Source: Arthrobacter bambusae
GTDB taxonomy: Bacteria; Actinomycetota; Actinomycetes; Actinomycetales; Micrococcaceae
Reading direction: 5' to 3'
Assembly: GCF_022606295.1 (NCBI RefSeq)
Contig: NZ_JAHHZS010000019.1
Span: 1-64,000 of the forward strand
DNA length: 64,000 nt
The number at the start of each line of letters is the position of its first letter. The stretch's first letter is position 1. Of the stretch, positions 16,979-26,009 are shown one piece after another. A program made the translations under genes and the position numbers. Below the pieces are notes generated by a model. That model worked only from the letters and a program-made list of their open reading frames with translations. It did not search any database and was not told the origin of the DNA.

Positions 16979-17707
16979 TTACTTGGGCACTGAAGCCTTG
17001 GCAGAACGGCTGCGGAAGAAGGCCGCGCCACCCAGCCCAAGCCCAGCTACTCCGGCGATCAGCCCGGCCCAGCTGCGCGCCTGTGAGCCGTCGTCGGTCA
17101 CCGAGGCAGCTTGCTCTGTGGAGATCGACGCAGCCACGTGACCATCGCCCGCGGCCGCATCCGCGGCTGTGACGGCCACTGACGGCGCTGGAGCCTTGAG
17201 CGAGTGCGGGTCCTGGCCGTCCTTCGGGATTTCAGCCCAGTTTGTCTGCCCCTGCTCGCAGTTCTGGAGCGTGGGGAAGTAGAGCGTCTTACCGGCGGCG
17301 TCGGGCAGCTTCACGGACAGGACCAGCGCGTCGCGCAAGTGCGGGTCCAGTGGAGCCTTGGCCGTGTAGACAATCTGGCTGGTGCGCTTGGTGATTGATG
17401 TGCCGTCGGCCAGCTTCTTGGGCGCGGGCAGCGTCTGCGTCACTTTCTCGACCGTCCAGTTGGGGTTCACCGTGGGCGTGGCGTCCGTCAGTTCCTCGGG
17501 CAGGTTGATGGTCAGCTTGGTGGTGCCCGAAGTGTCGCAGCCATGCGGGACACCGAAGGTCAACAGAGCATACGAGTTGGCCGTGGTCTTGTCCGGGGTG
17601 ACAGAAACGTGGGCAGATGCGCCCGCGAGCCCGGCCATCATCAGCGCGGCGGTCCCGCCGGCGGTTGCTGTGGCAGTAAGGGCACGGCGGAGTGGGGACT
17701 TGTTCAT
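16979..17707 (-). CDS. ycnI: YcnI family (DUF1775) copper-associated surface protein
   Basis: A 242-residue protein with a signal peptide cleaved after ASA, exposing an N-terminal His (residue 33, AHVSVTP). That His and a conserved Trp (PNWTVEK) form the copper site in YcnI proteins. The DUF1775 domain continues to about residue 165. After an Ala-rich linker there is one C-terminal membrane helix and a basic tail, so it is anchored in the membrane facing out. The gene is followed by a DUF4232 lipoprotein and preceded by a His-rich membrane protein, suggesting a copper-handling locus. Confidence 0.85.
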   Translation of the reverse strand: MNKSPLRRALTATATAGGTAALMMAGLAGASAHVSVTPDKTTANSYALLTFGVPHGCDTSGTTKLTINLPEELTDATPTVNPNWTVEKVTQTLPAPKKLADGTSITKRTSQIVYTAKAPLDPHLRDALVLSVKLPDAAGKTLYFPTLQNCEQGQTNWAEIPKDGQDPHSLKAPAPSVAVTAADAAAGDGHVAASISTEQAASVTDDGSQARSWAGLIAGVAGLGLGGAAFFRSRSAKASVPK

Positions 17708-17792
17708 GGTTGTTGCCTTTCAAAGGGCGCGCGAAAGCGCGCCAAAGTGCGGGGATATGCCCGTCACCAGTTAAAGGCGGTGCCGGGCGGAG

Positions 17793-18416
17793 TCAGGAGG
17801 GTACGACGACGGCGGGCGGGCCGCGTCTGCTGTCTTGCCTGAGGTTCCGCCACGGGCGGGGGATGAATACGGCAGGTGCGCTGAACGCAACAGCTGCGCT
17901 GCCGGCGTCGGGCCTGAAGACCAGACGGATGAGCCGGAGGAGGGGACGGAGCCAAGCCTCGAGCTGCCACAGCGCCTGCTCGCCCTTGGCCAGCAGCAAG
18001 GCCGAAGCGGCTGTCGCGAGGGCATGCCCCGTCAACATCAACCAGCTGAGGGGAGTGTCGGCCTCGTGAAAATGTACAGTTTCGGCTCCCAGCGGCGGCG
18101 AAACGTGCTCGGCCGCGAGGTGATGTGCCGGCGATTCCGGAGCCGGGCCCATGAACGGACCGAATGCCATAAATGCTTCGTGCAGGACCAGCTGGCCGGC
18201 TCCCAGAAGGAAGGCAATAACCGGGAAGCCGAGCTTGAACCGGGTAGCAAGCGTGGTGACGAGCCCGGTCAATGCGAGGACGGCCAGCAGGACCGGTGTG
18301 ACGGGAAGCGCGCCGCCGGAGAGGACGTGGGCCCCTGCTGCGAGGGCAACAATGGCCACCGCCAGAGCGGCCGAACGCAACGCATGGAAGGGGGTCCGGG
18401 CAGGCGATGAGCGCAC
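17793..18416 (-). CDS. polytopic membrane protein with His-rich loop, uncharacterised
   Basis: A 207-residue protein with about four membrane helices. The first three span residues 13-90, and one follows a long external loop that is rich in His (HHLAAEHVS, VHFHEAD, then LTGHALA). The C-terminus is Arg-rich and cytoplasmic. I do not recognise a named domain. Its position 85 bp upstream of ycnI on the same strand, and the His-rich loop, suggest a metal (copper) role; this is inference. Start is GTG at 18416. Confidence 0.65.
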   Translation of the reverse strand: MRSSPARTPFHALRSAALAVAIVALAAGAHVLSGGALPVTPVLLAVLALTGLVTTLATRFKLGFPVIAFLLGAGQLVLHEAFMAFGPFMGPAPESPAHHLAAEHVSPPLGAETVHFHEADTPLSWLMLTGHALATAASALLLAKGEQALWQLEAWLRPLLRLIRLVFRPDAGSAAVAFSAPAVFIPRPWRNLRQDSRRGPPAVVVPS

Positions 18417-18538
18417 GGGTTCCTCCCTCGGTAGCGTTCCAGCAGGTGATGGACCGCCCAGTTCCGGCTGGTCAACCCCGACATTCTATCGGTGGTTCGT
18501 GGCTGGACTGCCGTCGGATGGGTCGTGTGACGGGGTTG

Positions 18539-19756
18539 CTAGCCAGGGTGGACCGGGCCCGGTTCGAAATTGTCTTCCATGGCAAGAACCAGGGCGAGCG
18601 CCGGGATCACACACTGGATGACCGGCGGCGGAACGGTGTAGTGGGTGTCCACGTCGACGAGGCCAAGATCGGCGAGGGTGGCGAGCTCGCGGAGCGCCCG
18701 GATCGCCTCGAACGTGGGCAATGCGCTGCCCACCGATTCGTTCGCTGCCGCACTCTTGAGTTCGTCCACGCTGACGGGCTCTCCAGTGGCTCCTCTCAGG
18801 AGTACCCTGGCCAGGGTTGCATTATCCCGGGGACCTTCCTCCCACATGTCGCCGGAATCCATCACTGCACTGGCAAGGAATACCGTGAGGAACTCACGCC
18901 GGATCTGAAGCCTCGAATCGAGGTCTGGGGAGTCCCACGATTCGGCGGCCGCTCCGGGTGCGGCACGTGTTGACCCGATCGACAGGCCATCGATGTCCAC
19001 CAGCGCGGCCCAGATTTCACGCAGCACGGGAACTTCGTGCATGGAGCCGACTTCAAATGACTCCGGATCGGCTTCGGCCGCGCCTTCGCCCTCCGGGAGA
19101 GGCCTTTTCCCGGTCTTTTTCCCTCTGGCTTTCACTCCTACCGCTCCGGCAGCACCTTCAATGTCTTTCAGCCGGAGCACGCCAGTGCTGGTGACGTCCT
19201 TTCCGGCTCCGAGCCACTCCAGCAAACGTCCGGTCAACTGGAGAACGGGCAGTTCCTGGAACGCCCGGTCCTGCTCTTCGTCGGAAAGTTCCGGAATGTC
19301 GTCAGGAAGGCCCAATTCCCCGGAAGCTTCTTCGGTGAGGAGCATGTGGAGGACGAAGTAGTCCTCCTCGGTCCCGGACCAGCGGCCAGTTTCAAAGAGG
19401 AATTCAGTGTAGAGGTGCAAGTAATCGAAGATCGCTACGAGCGCCTCATCGCTATCAGCCTCGTCAAGCGTGCTCGCAAGGGCAAGGGCTGCGTCGTCCA
19501 AGCTGTCGGGGTCGAACCAGGTTGCGGAGCTTTCTTCGCTGATCGCGTGGCTTGCCGAGATGAAGAGTTTGACTATGTGCAAGCACTGCAGGGCGTCTTC
19601 GGCGTCACTGAATCTTTCGTACCAGCGAACGAAATCCGGGGTGAAGGAGTCGACTACGCGATGGTTGAGGACCAACTGCAAGGGCATTCTGGGGGCCGAA
19701 GGCACTGCCTTGAGATGCCCGCCACGGGTCTTTGGCTTTTTCGTCTTCCGGCTCAT
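18539..19756 (-). CDS. uncharacterised acidic protein, 405 aa
   Basis: No recognised domain. The product starts with a basic tail (MSRKTKKPKTRGGH), then is largely helical and acidic, with a low-complexity charged segment in the middle (GVKARGKKTGKRPLPEGEG). The C-terminal part (ATLADLGLVDVDTHYTVPPP) resembles a winged-helix arrangement. ATG 19756 is chosen because AAGGAG stands 6 nt upstream and the basic motif follows directly. It has no operon partners: the neighbours start or end about 65-120 bp away. Cytoplasmic; function unknown. Confidence 0.6.
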   Translation of the reverse strand: MSRKTKKPKTRGGHLKAVPSAPRMPLQLVLNHRVVDSFTPDFVRWYERFSDAEDALQCLHIVKLFISASHAISEESSATWFDPDSLDDAALALASTLDEADSDEALVAIFDYLHLYTEFLFETGRWSGTEEDYFVLHMLLTEEASGELGLPDDIPELSDEEQDRAFQELPVLQLTGRLLEWLGAGKDVTSTGVLRLKDIEGAAGAVGVKARGKKTGKRPLPEGEGAAEADPESFEVGSMHEVPVLREIWAALVDIDGLSIGSTRAAPGAAAESWDSPDLDSRLQIRREFLTVFLASAVMDSGDMWEEGPRDNATLARVLLRGATGEPVSVDELKSAAANESVGSALPTFEAIRALRELATLADLGLVDVDTHYTVPPPVIQCVIPALALVLAMEDNFEPGPVHPG

Positions 19757-19822
19757 GGCAACTCCTTCATTTCCCTGGCGCACAGCTACTGCATCGACGT
19801 TACCCGACGCAGTACGCGGGAA

Positions 19823-21052
19823 TCACGCAGTGATCGCCGGACCACCTTCCGACGGCTTGCCTGCCGGGCCTTTGCTTGCCGGGCCACCGCGTTTTGGCCC
19901 CTCGCCTGCCGAACCCGGTGCGGCCTGCGAGAAGCTGCGTGCCGCCCTCGAGCCCGCGATGGTGCATGCCCCGATGCTGATGAGGGCACCGAGGATCATC
20001 GCCGCGGCTTCTCCCGGTTCCAGCAAGTGCAATTGGGAGCCGATGGTGGCGGCGGCAACCGGCACTCCCAATTGGGATGCCGCCAGCACCGCGAGCGGCA
20101 GTGGCTGGCCGAGGGCCCGGATGCTTCCGTGCACCAGCAGTGTTCCAAAGCCAAGGCAGATCCCGAGGAGGATCATCCGCGGGCTGCCCGCGAGGGTCCG
20201 CAAGTCCAGCGACGCACCCAGCCAGACGAAGAAGACCGGCCCCAGGAAACCGTCGCTCACGGCGAAGAGCTGGTGCGCCAGGCGGCGGGGTTCGCCCACC
20301 GCTGAGACCACCAGGCCGAAGGAGAACCCGGCCAGCATGATGGAGACGTGGCCGAGGACCGCGAGCCCGGAAAGCGCGAAGAGCAGGGCCAGCTGGATCC
20401 GCAGTTCCAGGGCGAACTTCCGGTCTTCGGACATTTCATGCAACCGTCCGCGGTTGCCGCTGTTCTCCAGCCAGCGAAGCACGAAGAACAAGGCCAGCGC
20501 GCAAACCGCGACGACGGCTGCCCCCACCGCTGCCCGGCCGGCGTTAGGCGGGTCGACGGCCAACGGAAGCGCCACAATGCAGGCGATGTCAGCGATCGCC
20601 ACTTGCGCCGTCGTCGTCAGGACCTTCGGTCCTGCCAGCCGAAGGGAGTCGACGATCGGCAACACCAGTGCGGCCGAGGAGGAAGCGAGCAGCACGATAT
20701 AGAGGGGAGCATGTCCGGTCCCGAAGGCAAAAGCGATGACGATCCCGACGACGGCGGCCAGCGCCGCGGCGACGCCGGCGCGCAGGGCGCCGCTGCCCAG
20801 GGCGGGACGGATGGCTTTGTCCCGCACGGGGACGTGCGTCCCGGCGACGAACATGATGAGGGCGAATCCGACGTCGGCCACGAAAGTGAAGGTGGGATCC
20901 GAGGAATCAACCAGGCCCAGGCCTGTGCGTCCGATGACGATGCCCGCCAGCAACTGTCCCAGGACAACGGGAAGGTGCCATTTCCGGGGCAGCGCGAGCA
21001 ACGGTCCGAGGAGCGCGACCGTGGCGATCAGCGAAAGCTGAAAGAACGACAC
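19823..21052 (-). CDS. cation:proton antiporter (CPA2/KefB-like)
   Basis: A 409-residue membrane protein with about 12 hydrophobic helices and the Na+/H+ exchanger fold. The family block LPVVLGQLLAGIVIGRTGLGLVD is near residue 30-50, and the conserved Asp pair region FVADVGFALIMFVAGTHV follows. No C-terminal TrkA-N/RCK domain is present, so it is the short form. The tail is Gly/Ser/Pro-rich and probably cytoplasmic. The start is GTG at 21052 with AAGGAGG 5-6 nt upstream. Likely exchanges monovalent cations for protons; ion specificity unknown. Confidence 0.82.
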   Translation of the reverse strand: MSFFQLSLIATVALLGPLLALPRKWHLPVVLGQLLAGIVIGRTGLGLVDSSDPTFTFVADVGFALIMFVAGTHVPVRDKAIRPALGSGALRAGVAAALAAVVGIVIAFAFGTGHAPLYIVLLASSSAALVLPIVDSLRLAGPKVLTTTAQVAIADIACIVALPLAVDPPNAGRAAVGAAVVAVCALALFFVLRWLENSGNRGRLHEMSEDRKFALELRIQLALLFALSGLAVLGHVSIMLAGFSFGLVVSAVGEPRRLAHQLFAVSDGFLGPVFFVWLGASLDLRTLAGSPRMILLGICLGFGTLLVHGSIRALGQPLPLAVLAASQLGVPVAAATIGSQLHLLEPGEAAAMILGALISIGACTIAGSRAARSFSQAAPGSAGEGPKRGGPASKGPAGKPSEGGPAITA

Positions 21053-21093
21053 GCGTTCCTCCTTCTACCGGCGTTGCGGTTGGTTAGCGGTGG

Positions 21094-21489
21094 TTACCGG
21101 GGCGCATTAGCCAGTTTGAGAGGAATGTCGGTGTTTTCGTTCGTGTAGTAGCTCGCGCACACCCGATGGTAGCCATCGGCCACCTGCGCGGGAATGCCGC
21201 GGGCCAGGTCGCCTTTGACGATGAGGATGGGCGAGAGCTTCTTGCCTTCCTTGATCTTCTTCAGGTCCGAGGCCACGTGGGCGTTGTCCTCGGGCAACAA
21301 CGCTAGACGCGCGGCCCGGAGAATGTCCTTGGCCTTGCGGTGTTGGATGGGCGCGTCCTTGAGCGCCGCGATCACGGAGGCGACGACGTCGTCGGATTCC
21401 AACAGAGACAAATAGTCGGCCGCGCTCGGATAGTCCTGGTCCTCGGGCTGCGCCAACCAGCGGACTTCGTCTTTGTTGTCATCAGGCAT
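21094..21489 (-). CDS. uncharacterised protein with ParB/Srx-like motif
   Basis: A 131-residue cytoplasmic protein. The second half contains ILIVKGDLARGIPAQVADGY followed by HRVCAS, which resembles the D-G-x-H-R box of ParB/sulfiredoxin-fold proteins, but the match is short. Its ATG (21489) overlaps the end of the upstream SRPBCC gene by 8 nt, so the two are translated together. No function can be assigned. Confidence 0.6.
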   Translation of the reverse strand: MPDDNKDEVRWLAQPEDQDYPSAADYLSLLESDDVVASVIAALKDAPIQHRKAKDILRAARLALLPEDNAHVASDLKKIKEGKKLSPILIVKGDLARGIPAQVADGYHRVCASYYTNENTDIPLKLANAPR

Positions 21490-22054
21490 GCGTTGTACTC
21501 CTTGGCCAACGGTAGCGGCTTGCAAACGTAGGCGGCGCGGGGCGGGGGACCTTGGAGAGGTCCGTGCCGGGACGTCGTCGTCGTAATTCAAGGGCGAGAC
21601 TCTCCTGGCCGCGGGCCATCGCCCAATGGTGATTCGCGGCAAAAGCGGGCTTGAGCAGCCATCTTAGCCGCCGGAGCAGCGGTTTTGATGTGCTGACCCG
21701 CCAGTCATAGGTGATCACCGTTTCCGGACCGTCCTGTTCGAAAGTCCAGCGCCCGGTACCATGCAGGTCGCCGTTCGCCGCGATCGCGAAACCGCGCTCC
21801 GTGATGGGTTCGGTGACCGTGAACCTCCAGCGCAGCGTGTACGGCAGCCAACCCTTGGAGTGCAGGGAGAAGGCCTTTCCTGTACCGTCCGCATTTCCCG
21901 GATCGAGCGGAACAACCCTCAGGTACACCGAGGGCCACCAGCGGGGCAGTGTTCCGGCGTCGCCCAAGATGTCCATGACCTCACGCGGGGTGCCCGCGAC
22001 CCGCCAGACGGTGAGGAATTCGTAGTCGGCGGTGTTCTTGGACGTGGCGCCCAT
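21482..22054 (-). CDS. SRPBCC family protein
   Basis: A 190-residue START-like protein (YEFLTVWRVAGTPREVMDIL at the start; later ITYDWRVSTSKPLLRRL). This subtype, with an Arg-rich C-terminus and AANHHWAMARGQESL helix, is often annotated as polyketide cyclase. It lies 12 bp after the molybdoenzyme gene and overlaps the next gene by 8 nt, so the three form a likely operon. Ligand unknown. Confidence 0.72.
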   Translation of the reverse strand: MGATSKNTADYEFLTVWRVAGTPREVMDILGDAGTLPRWWPSVYLRVVPLDPGNADGTGKAFSLHSKGWLPYTLRWRFTVTEPITERGFAIAANGDLHGTGRWTFEQDGPETVITYDWRVSTSKPLLRRLRWLLKPAFAANHHWAMARGQESLALELRRRRPGTDLSKVPRPAPPTFASRYRWPRSTTHA

Positions 22055-22066
22055 TGCCCGGCCCGT

Positions 22067-23218
22067 TTACTCCCGGACCGTTACGGTCAGCCGTTGGATG
22101 TCGTTGTTTCCCATGCCTTGGTAGTTCCACTCCGGGGTATCGGGCTGGGTCTGCCCGGTGGAATCCGTCGCCCGGCATGCCAACTCGTGGGAACCGGGCG
22201 TTGCGATCCACGTGAACGTCCATCCGCGCCACGCATGACGTCCGGCCGGAGCGTGAAGTTGGGCTTTCTCCCAGACCCCGTCCACGCAGATTTCGACGCT
22301 GTCCACGGTTCCCTTCCCGGACCAGGCCCGGCCGGTCAGCAGCACCGGTCCTGCGTCGAGCGTGCGCTGCCTCGTGAGGAAGTCGGGAATTCCAGGGGGA
22401 ACCATGAGGGAGCGGACTTTGATCCGCTGAACGGGTTCGCCCGGATCGTCTGCGTCCTGGGTGTAGCGGTAGGAGCCGAGCTGTTGGTAGCCGTCGAAAC
22501 TGTGGTCTATTGCCTCGATGGATTGCAGCCATTTGACGCTCGTCATCCCGTACCAGCCAGGGACGAGCAACCGGACAGGGTAGCCGTGCTGCGGCGGAAG
22601 GGCTTGGCCGTTGACCTCGTAGGCGAGCAGGACGTCGTCGGACATCGCTTCCGCGAGGGTCAGGCTGCGCGCGTACTGATGCTCCTTACCGCCCTGGATC
22701 CCTCGGTCCGCGCCCGTAAAGACGAGCTCGACGGCGTCCGGTGACACGCCGGCGTCGAGCAGCAACGGAGCGAGCGGGGTGCCGGTCCACTCGGCGGTCC
22801 CCACCCCACCTTGGTCCCATGGCTGGCTCACAGGCCGCGGTTCCAGCCGCGAGCGGCCGTTGCCGGCGCACTCCATGGTGACGGCTTGGGTGCGGCGCTC
22901 GCGGTGCTGGAGGTCGGACAGGGTGTACTCGTGCGGATGGTCCACGAGCCCGCCGATATTCAGCCGCCACGAGACGGGATCTATCCGGGGGACGTCGAAA
23001 TGGACCAGGAGGTAGTGCATGCCCAGCGGGGTGACGGGCCATCGGAGCATTTCCAACGGCATGGCATGGTTGCGCGAAGCGAGTTGCAGTTCTTCACGGG
23101 TGATGGGACCGGTGGTTGGGGTGGCCGGTGCGGTTGGTTCTGTCGGAGCGGCGGGGGCGGTGGGGACCGGGGTGGCAGCAGCGGCGCCTTCCGCTGTGCG
23201 GCGGGTGTTGACGCTCAT
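22067..23218 (-). CDS. sulfite oxidase-type molybdopterin oxidoreductase
   Basis: A 383-residue protein of the sulfite oxidase family. The molybdenum-ligand Cys is in TMECAGNGR, and the cofactor-binding block GGVGTAEWTGTPL follows. The C-terminal Mo-co dimerisation domain (VKVRSLMVPPG...WRGWTFTWIA) is intact. There is no haem or membrane domain and no clear twin-Arg signal; the N-terminal 40 residues are an Ala/Pro/Thr linker. The start is ATG 23218, with an alternative at 23272. The electron acceptor is unknown. It could oxidise sulfite or a related substrate. Confidence 0.82.
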   Translation of the reverse strand: MSVNTRRTAEGAAAATPVPTAPAAPTEPTAPATPTTGPITREELQLASRNHAMPLEMLRWPVTPLGMHYLLVHFDVPRIDPVSWRLNIGGLVDHPHEYTLSDLQHRERRTQAVTMECAGNGRSRLEPRPVSQPWDQGGVGTAEWTGTPLAPLLLDAGVSPDAVELVFTGADRGIQGGKEHQYARSLTLAEAMSDDVLLAYEVNGQALPPQHGYPVRLLVPGWYGMTSVKWLQSIEAIDHSFDGYQQLGSYRYTQDADDPGEPVQRIKVRSLMVPPGIPDFLTRQRTLDAGPVLLTGRAWSGKGTVDSVEICVDGVWEKAQLHAPAGRHAWRGWTFTWIATPGSHELACRATDSTGQTQPDTPEWNYQGMGNNDIQRLTVTVRE

Positions 23219-23387
23219 GCTCCCAGTATGGGCGCCCGTGGCGGTGGTGTCACTGGGATTTGACCTGGGCAACGGGGCGGACGTGTCTCGCGGCGGTCCG
23301 GGTCCGACGTCGGGCTGTTGGGAAGTATTCTTGGTCTTTGGCGCTTGCGCTCCTGGATGAAGACAGATGACAAGAAGGAGAGCCTCC

Positions 23388-23564
23388 GTGAAGATCCGAG
23401 CCCCACGACTCGACGTGAGTGGTGTTCTCCTTGTTTGGGCCCTGATATTCGGACTTTGGCAACCTATTATTTGGTGGCGGGGGATTGTCGCTGCCGTATG
23501 TTTGATCGTCGCGCTGTGGGGCTTTGTTGCTTGGTACCGGCGTCGTCCTGCGCGGGGGCGTTAA
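23388..23564 (+). CDS. small membrane protein, 58 aa
   Basis: A 58-residue protein with a basic start (MKIRAPRLD), two adjacent hydrophobic segments (GVLLVWALIFGLWQPIIW and GIVAAVCLIVALWGFVAWY) and an Arg-rich end. GTG 23388 is preferred over ATG 23367 because AAGGAG (23375-23380) stands 7 nt upstream of it and the basic N-terminus follows directly. Function unknown. Confidence 0.55.
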   Translation: MKIRAPRLDVSGVLLVWALIFGLWQPIIWWRGIVAAVCLIVALWGFVAWYRRRPARGR

Positions 23565-23568
23565 GGTT

Positions 23569-23748
23569 TTAGGAATTCCTTTCATCCTCATCAGTGACCA
23601 ATTTCGCGGGGAAATTTGTTAGTGACGCATCACGGCTGACTGGACGGACCGAATTCCCCTTGTTCGTGTTCCGGACTCGCGCGATGAATGGCCGATGATC
23701 CAACCGTTTAGCGGCGTCGATGGCTTGCCGCTGGGTTTGATATGTCAT
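23569..23748 (-). CDS. possible small protein, 59 aa
   Basis: Begins MTYQTQRQAIDAAKRLDHRP and is unlike a shadow of the plus-strand frame. Third positions are less G/C-rich than in neighbours. It lies just before the RHS remnant and might be part of the same foreign segment. No family recognised. Confidence 0.3.
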   Translation of the reverse strand: MTYQTQRQAIDAAKRLDHRPFIARVRNTNKGNSVRPVSRDASLTNFPAKLVTDEDERNS

Positions 23749-23839
23749 TCCGGTGACGCTTGCGCCGGGGGCACCCCGGAACCGGACACCTCCAACGTGA
23801 ACTACGTGCAAGGCCAGACGGTCCCGAAACTCCGCGATC

Positions 23840-25414
23840 GTGCCCGTCGGGGCGGACGGAACGGTCTCGTTCACGAACAACTCCACCGGCACCGTCCAGC
23901 TCATCGCCGACACCTCCGGGTACTACCTCGCGCCGGCCACCGGCCAACCCGGCCCGCACCGGCTCCAATCCATGACCAGCACCCCCGCCACCGGGACACC
24001 CACCACCAACACCTTCACCTGGGACGCGGCAGGGCGGATGACCGGCCGCGCCGGGGAAACCCTTTCCTACGCCCCAGACGGGAAACTCGCCACCACCACC
24101 GGCACGGCCACCCTGCCCGTGAACCCGAATCCCTCCGCCACCGCCGGCACACCGCCGGCCCCCGTCACAGGGACAGCGGGAAGCACCGGAACGAGGTTTT
24201 TCGACGCCGGAGGGAACCTTGTCGGGATCACCGACGGCACCGGCACCACCGTCACCCTGGGCTCCATCACCGCCCACTCCACACCCGGCGGGGTCAAAAC
24301 CGCGACCAAGAGCTACACCTTCGCCGGCAAAACCGTCGCCCAGCGCACCGCCTCCGGCGGGAAGCTCAAGCTCGCCTTCATCATCAGCGACGGGGTCGAC
24401 ACCGCCCAGACCATCGTCCAGGCCAGCAGCGGAACCACCCCGGTCACCGCCCAAACCCGCTACACCGACCCGATCGGCCTGGCCCGCGGACCCACCCAGG
24501 CCGCACCCGGAACCGGCGCGTACGCCACCGCCACGGGTTCCACCACCGGTGTCGGATCCAACGCCGCCAACCCCAACGGCTACGGCGCCCCCAACGGGTA
24601 CATCGGCGGGCTTGCCGACACCATCAGTACCATCACCCACCTCGGCGCCCGCGACCTCGACCCCGTGCTCGGAGCCTTCACGAGCCCTGACCCGGTCCTG
24701 AAACTTGACGTGGCCAAGAACTTCTCCCCGTACGTCTACGGCGAGGCTGACGCGATCAACAACGCAGACCCCTCAGGACTCATGATCCTCGGGCCGAGGC
24801 TCACCGACGGCCCGAACGGCGGCTCCTGGCACGGATCCGACGCCACCCCCGGCGCCGACCTGAACGTTGTTCGCCTGGTGAACGGGTTCAGGCCCCCAGC
24901 GCCACGTACCTCGCCGTCAGGACAACGCTTCCTGCAAGAAGTAGCGGACAGTCCGAAGCCACAACCAACTCCCCAACCCAGCCCGCAACAGTCAGCCTGC
25001 AGCCAGTACCACGGCAACTGCATCCCGAACTACGCCAAGCTCAGGGCCGAGGCATACAACAAAGGCCTGAGTGACAACTTGGGAACGTGGAAAAAAGCGG
25101 AAACGACATTCGGGCACTGGTCGACAGTAACCGGTGGTGCAGCGGTGGTGACTGCATTCATACCTGGCCTGGAAGAAGTTTCACCGGTGCTAGCCGGATC
25201 TAGCCTGATAACCAGCACCGCTTCAACTAGTATTGCCTGTACGGTCGGATCGGGACCGATAACGAAGGAATGCGGCATGGGGCTAGTCACTACAGCTGTC
25301 GGTTTCGTTTCCTTTGGGTACGGAATATACGCAACCAAGATGGTATTGGGCCTGAGTGTCGCTACATTGCCTGCGGACCTATTTACGAGCGGATATGGAG
25401 CCCTGACTTGGTAA
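23840..25414 (+). CDS. truncated RHS-repeat protein with variable C-terminal tip
   Basis: A 524-residue remnant of an RHS polymorphic-toxin protein. RHS features: FTWDAAGRMTGRAGETLSYA, TRFFDAGGNLVGITDGTG and the core motif GARDLDPVLGAFTSPDP with NNADPSGL. After NNADPSGL the sequence changes to a unique tip (about residues 310-524) with a Pro/Gln linker and two or three hydrophobic segments; no nuclease motif is seen. The N-terminus (GTVQLIADTSGYYL) is from a surface-protein repeat, and its upstream half is readable in another frame at 23785-23835, so the gene is broken by a frameshift. Normal RHS proteins exceed 1500 residues. Confidence 0.65.
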   Translation: MPVGADGTVSFTNNSTGTVQLIADTSGYYLAPATGQPGPHRLQSMTSTPATGTPTTNTFTWDAAGRMTGRAGETLSYAPDGKLATTTGTATLPVNPNPSATAGTPPAPVTGTAGSTGTRFFDAGGNLVGITDGTGTTVTLGSITAHSTPGGVKTATKSYTFAGKTVAQRTASGGKLKLAFIISDGVDTAQTIVQASSGTTPVTAQTRYTDPIGLARGPTQAAPGTGAYATATGSTTGVGSNAANPNGYGAPNGYIGGLADTISTITHLGARDLDPVLGAFTSPDPVLKLDVAKNFSPYVYGEADAINNADPSGLMILGPRLTDGPNGGSWHGSDATPGADLNVVRLVNGFRPPAPRTSPSGQRFLQEVADSPKPQPTPQPSPQQSACSQYHGNCIPNYAKLRAEAYNKGLSDNLGTWKKAETTFGHWSTVTGGAAVVTAFIPGLEEVSPVLAGSSLITSTASTSIACTVGSGPITKECGMGLVTTAVGFVSFGYGIYATKMVLGLSVATLPADLFTSGYGALTW

Positions 25415-25821
25415 CCCCTGATCTCGAGCGTCGGCTACTTGCAGGGCCCACAGCCTACGCCCTGATGCGTATGCGTCTCAGAACTACGACTATTACTTTG
25501 GCCTTCCTCGCCATCATGGGCGTCCTGAACGTTTCGGGCACCCCTCTGTTGTGGCCCATGTACACCGCTGCAGCTGCCATGGTCGCGAGCGGCATTTCAG
25601 TCGCAGTCCTGGTCATCTACGTAGCGATAAAAACAAAAGCCGAGGAAGAAGCCGGCTACACCACCCTGCAATACGGGAATACGAAACTTGAGCAGCGCGA
25701 CCCATATCTAGGCAGGGTCATCCGTGCACCCGGAGAGGACAATCTCGAACGACCGCAGTTCCGCACCATCATCCAAACTGCCAAGGACGAGGCCGAGAGA
25801 TTAAAGCCGCACCGCAGGTAG
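25408..25821 (+). CDS. two-TM membrane protein, possible RHS immunity protein
   Basis: Small protein directly after the RHS tip. A TTG at 25408 overlaps the RHS stop codon and would give 137 residues beginning xVTPDLERRLLAG; ATG 25465 gives 118. It has two membrane helices (LAFLAIMGVLNVSG and AAAAMVASGISVAVLVIYVAI) and a charged cytoplasmic tail (EEEAGYTTLQYGNTKLEQRDP). Gene position and size fit a cognate immunity protein for a membrane-acting toxin tip. No family recognised; inference from context. Confidence 0.5.
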   Translation: MVTPDLERRLLAGPTAYALMRMRLRTTTITLAFLAIMGVLNVSGTPLLWPMYTAAAAMVASGISVAVLVIYVAIKTKAEEEAGYTTLQYGNTKLEQRDPYLGRVIRAPGEDNLERPQFRTIIQTAKDEAERLKPHRR

Positions 25822-25956
25822 GCGGTTCCCGAGGCGGAACAATAAGATGGATGTCCTGTCCCCTTGACACCGTCTTCTTCGGTCCATTGCCCTGGTTTCG
25901 ACCCCTCGCGTCGAAGTCGCTCAGAGAAGGCCGTCGGCGCGAGCGGGAACTACTCC

Positions 25957-25976
25957 GTGTCAAGGATTCCTGACAC
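25957..25976. repeat. GTGTCA-N8-TGACAC inverted repeat
   Basis: GTGTCA (25957-25962) and TGACAC (25971-25976). Related TGTCAGG/CCTGACA words recur at about 26066-26072 and 26131-26137 in the same gene-free stretch, which suggests decayed mobile-element ends. No target-site duplication could be identified. Confidence 0.4.
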
Positions 25977-26009
25977 AGGGGACGTGAAATCAGGCGCTAA
26001 GCCTTGACT

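Noticed and set aside
23708..24640. 310-codon minus-strand frame in the RHS region
   Set aside because: Gly/Val-rich product of a shadow frame; the plus-strand frame has RHS motifs.
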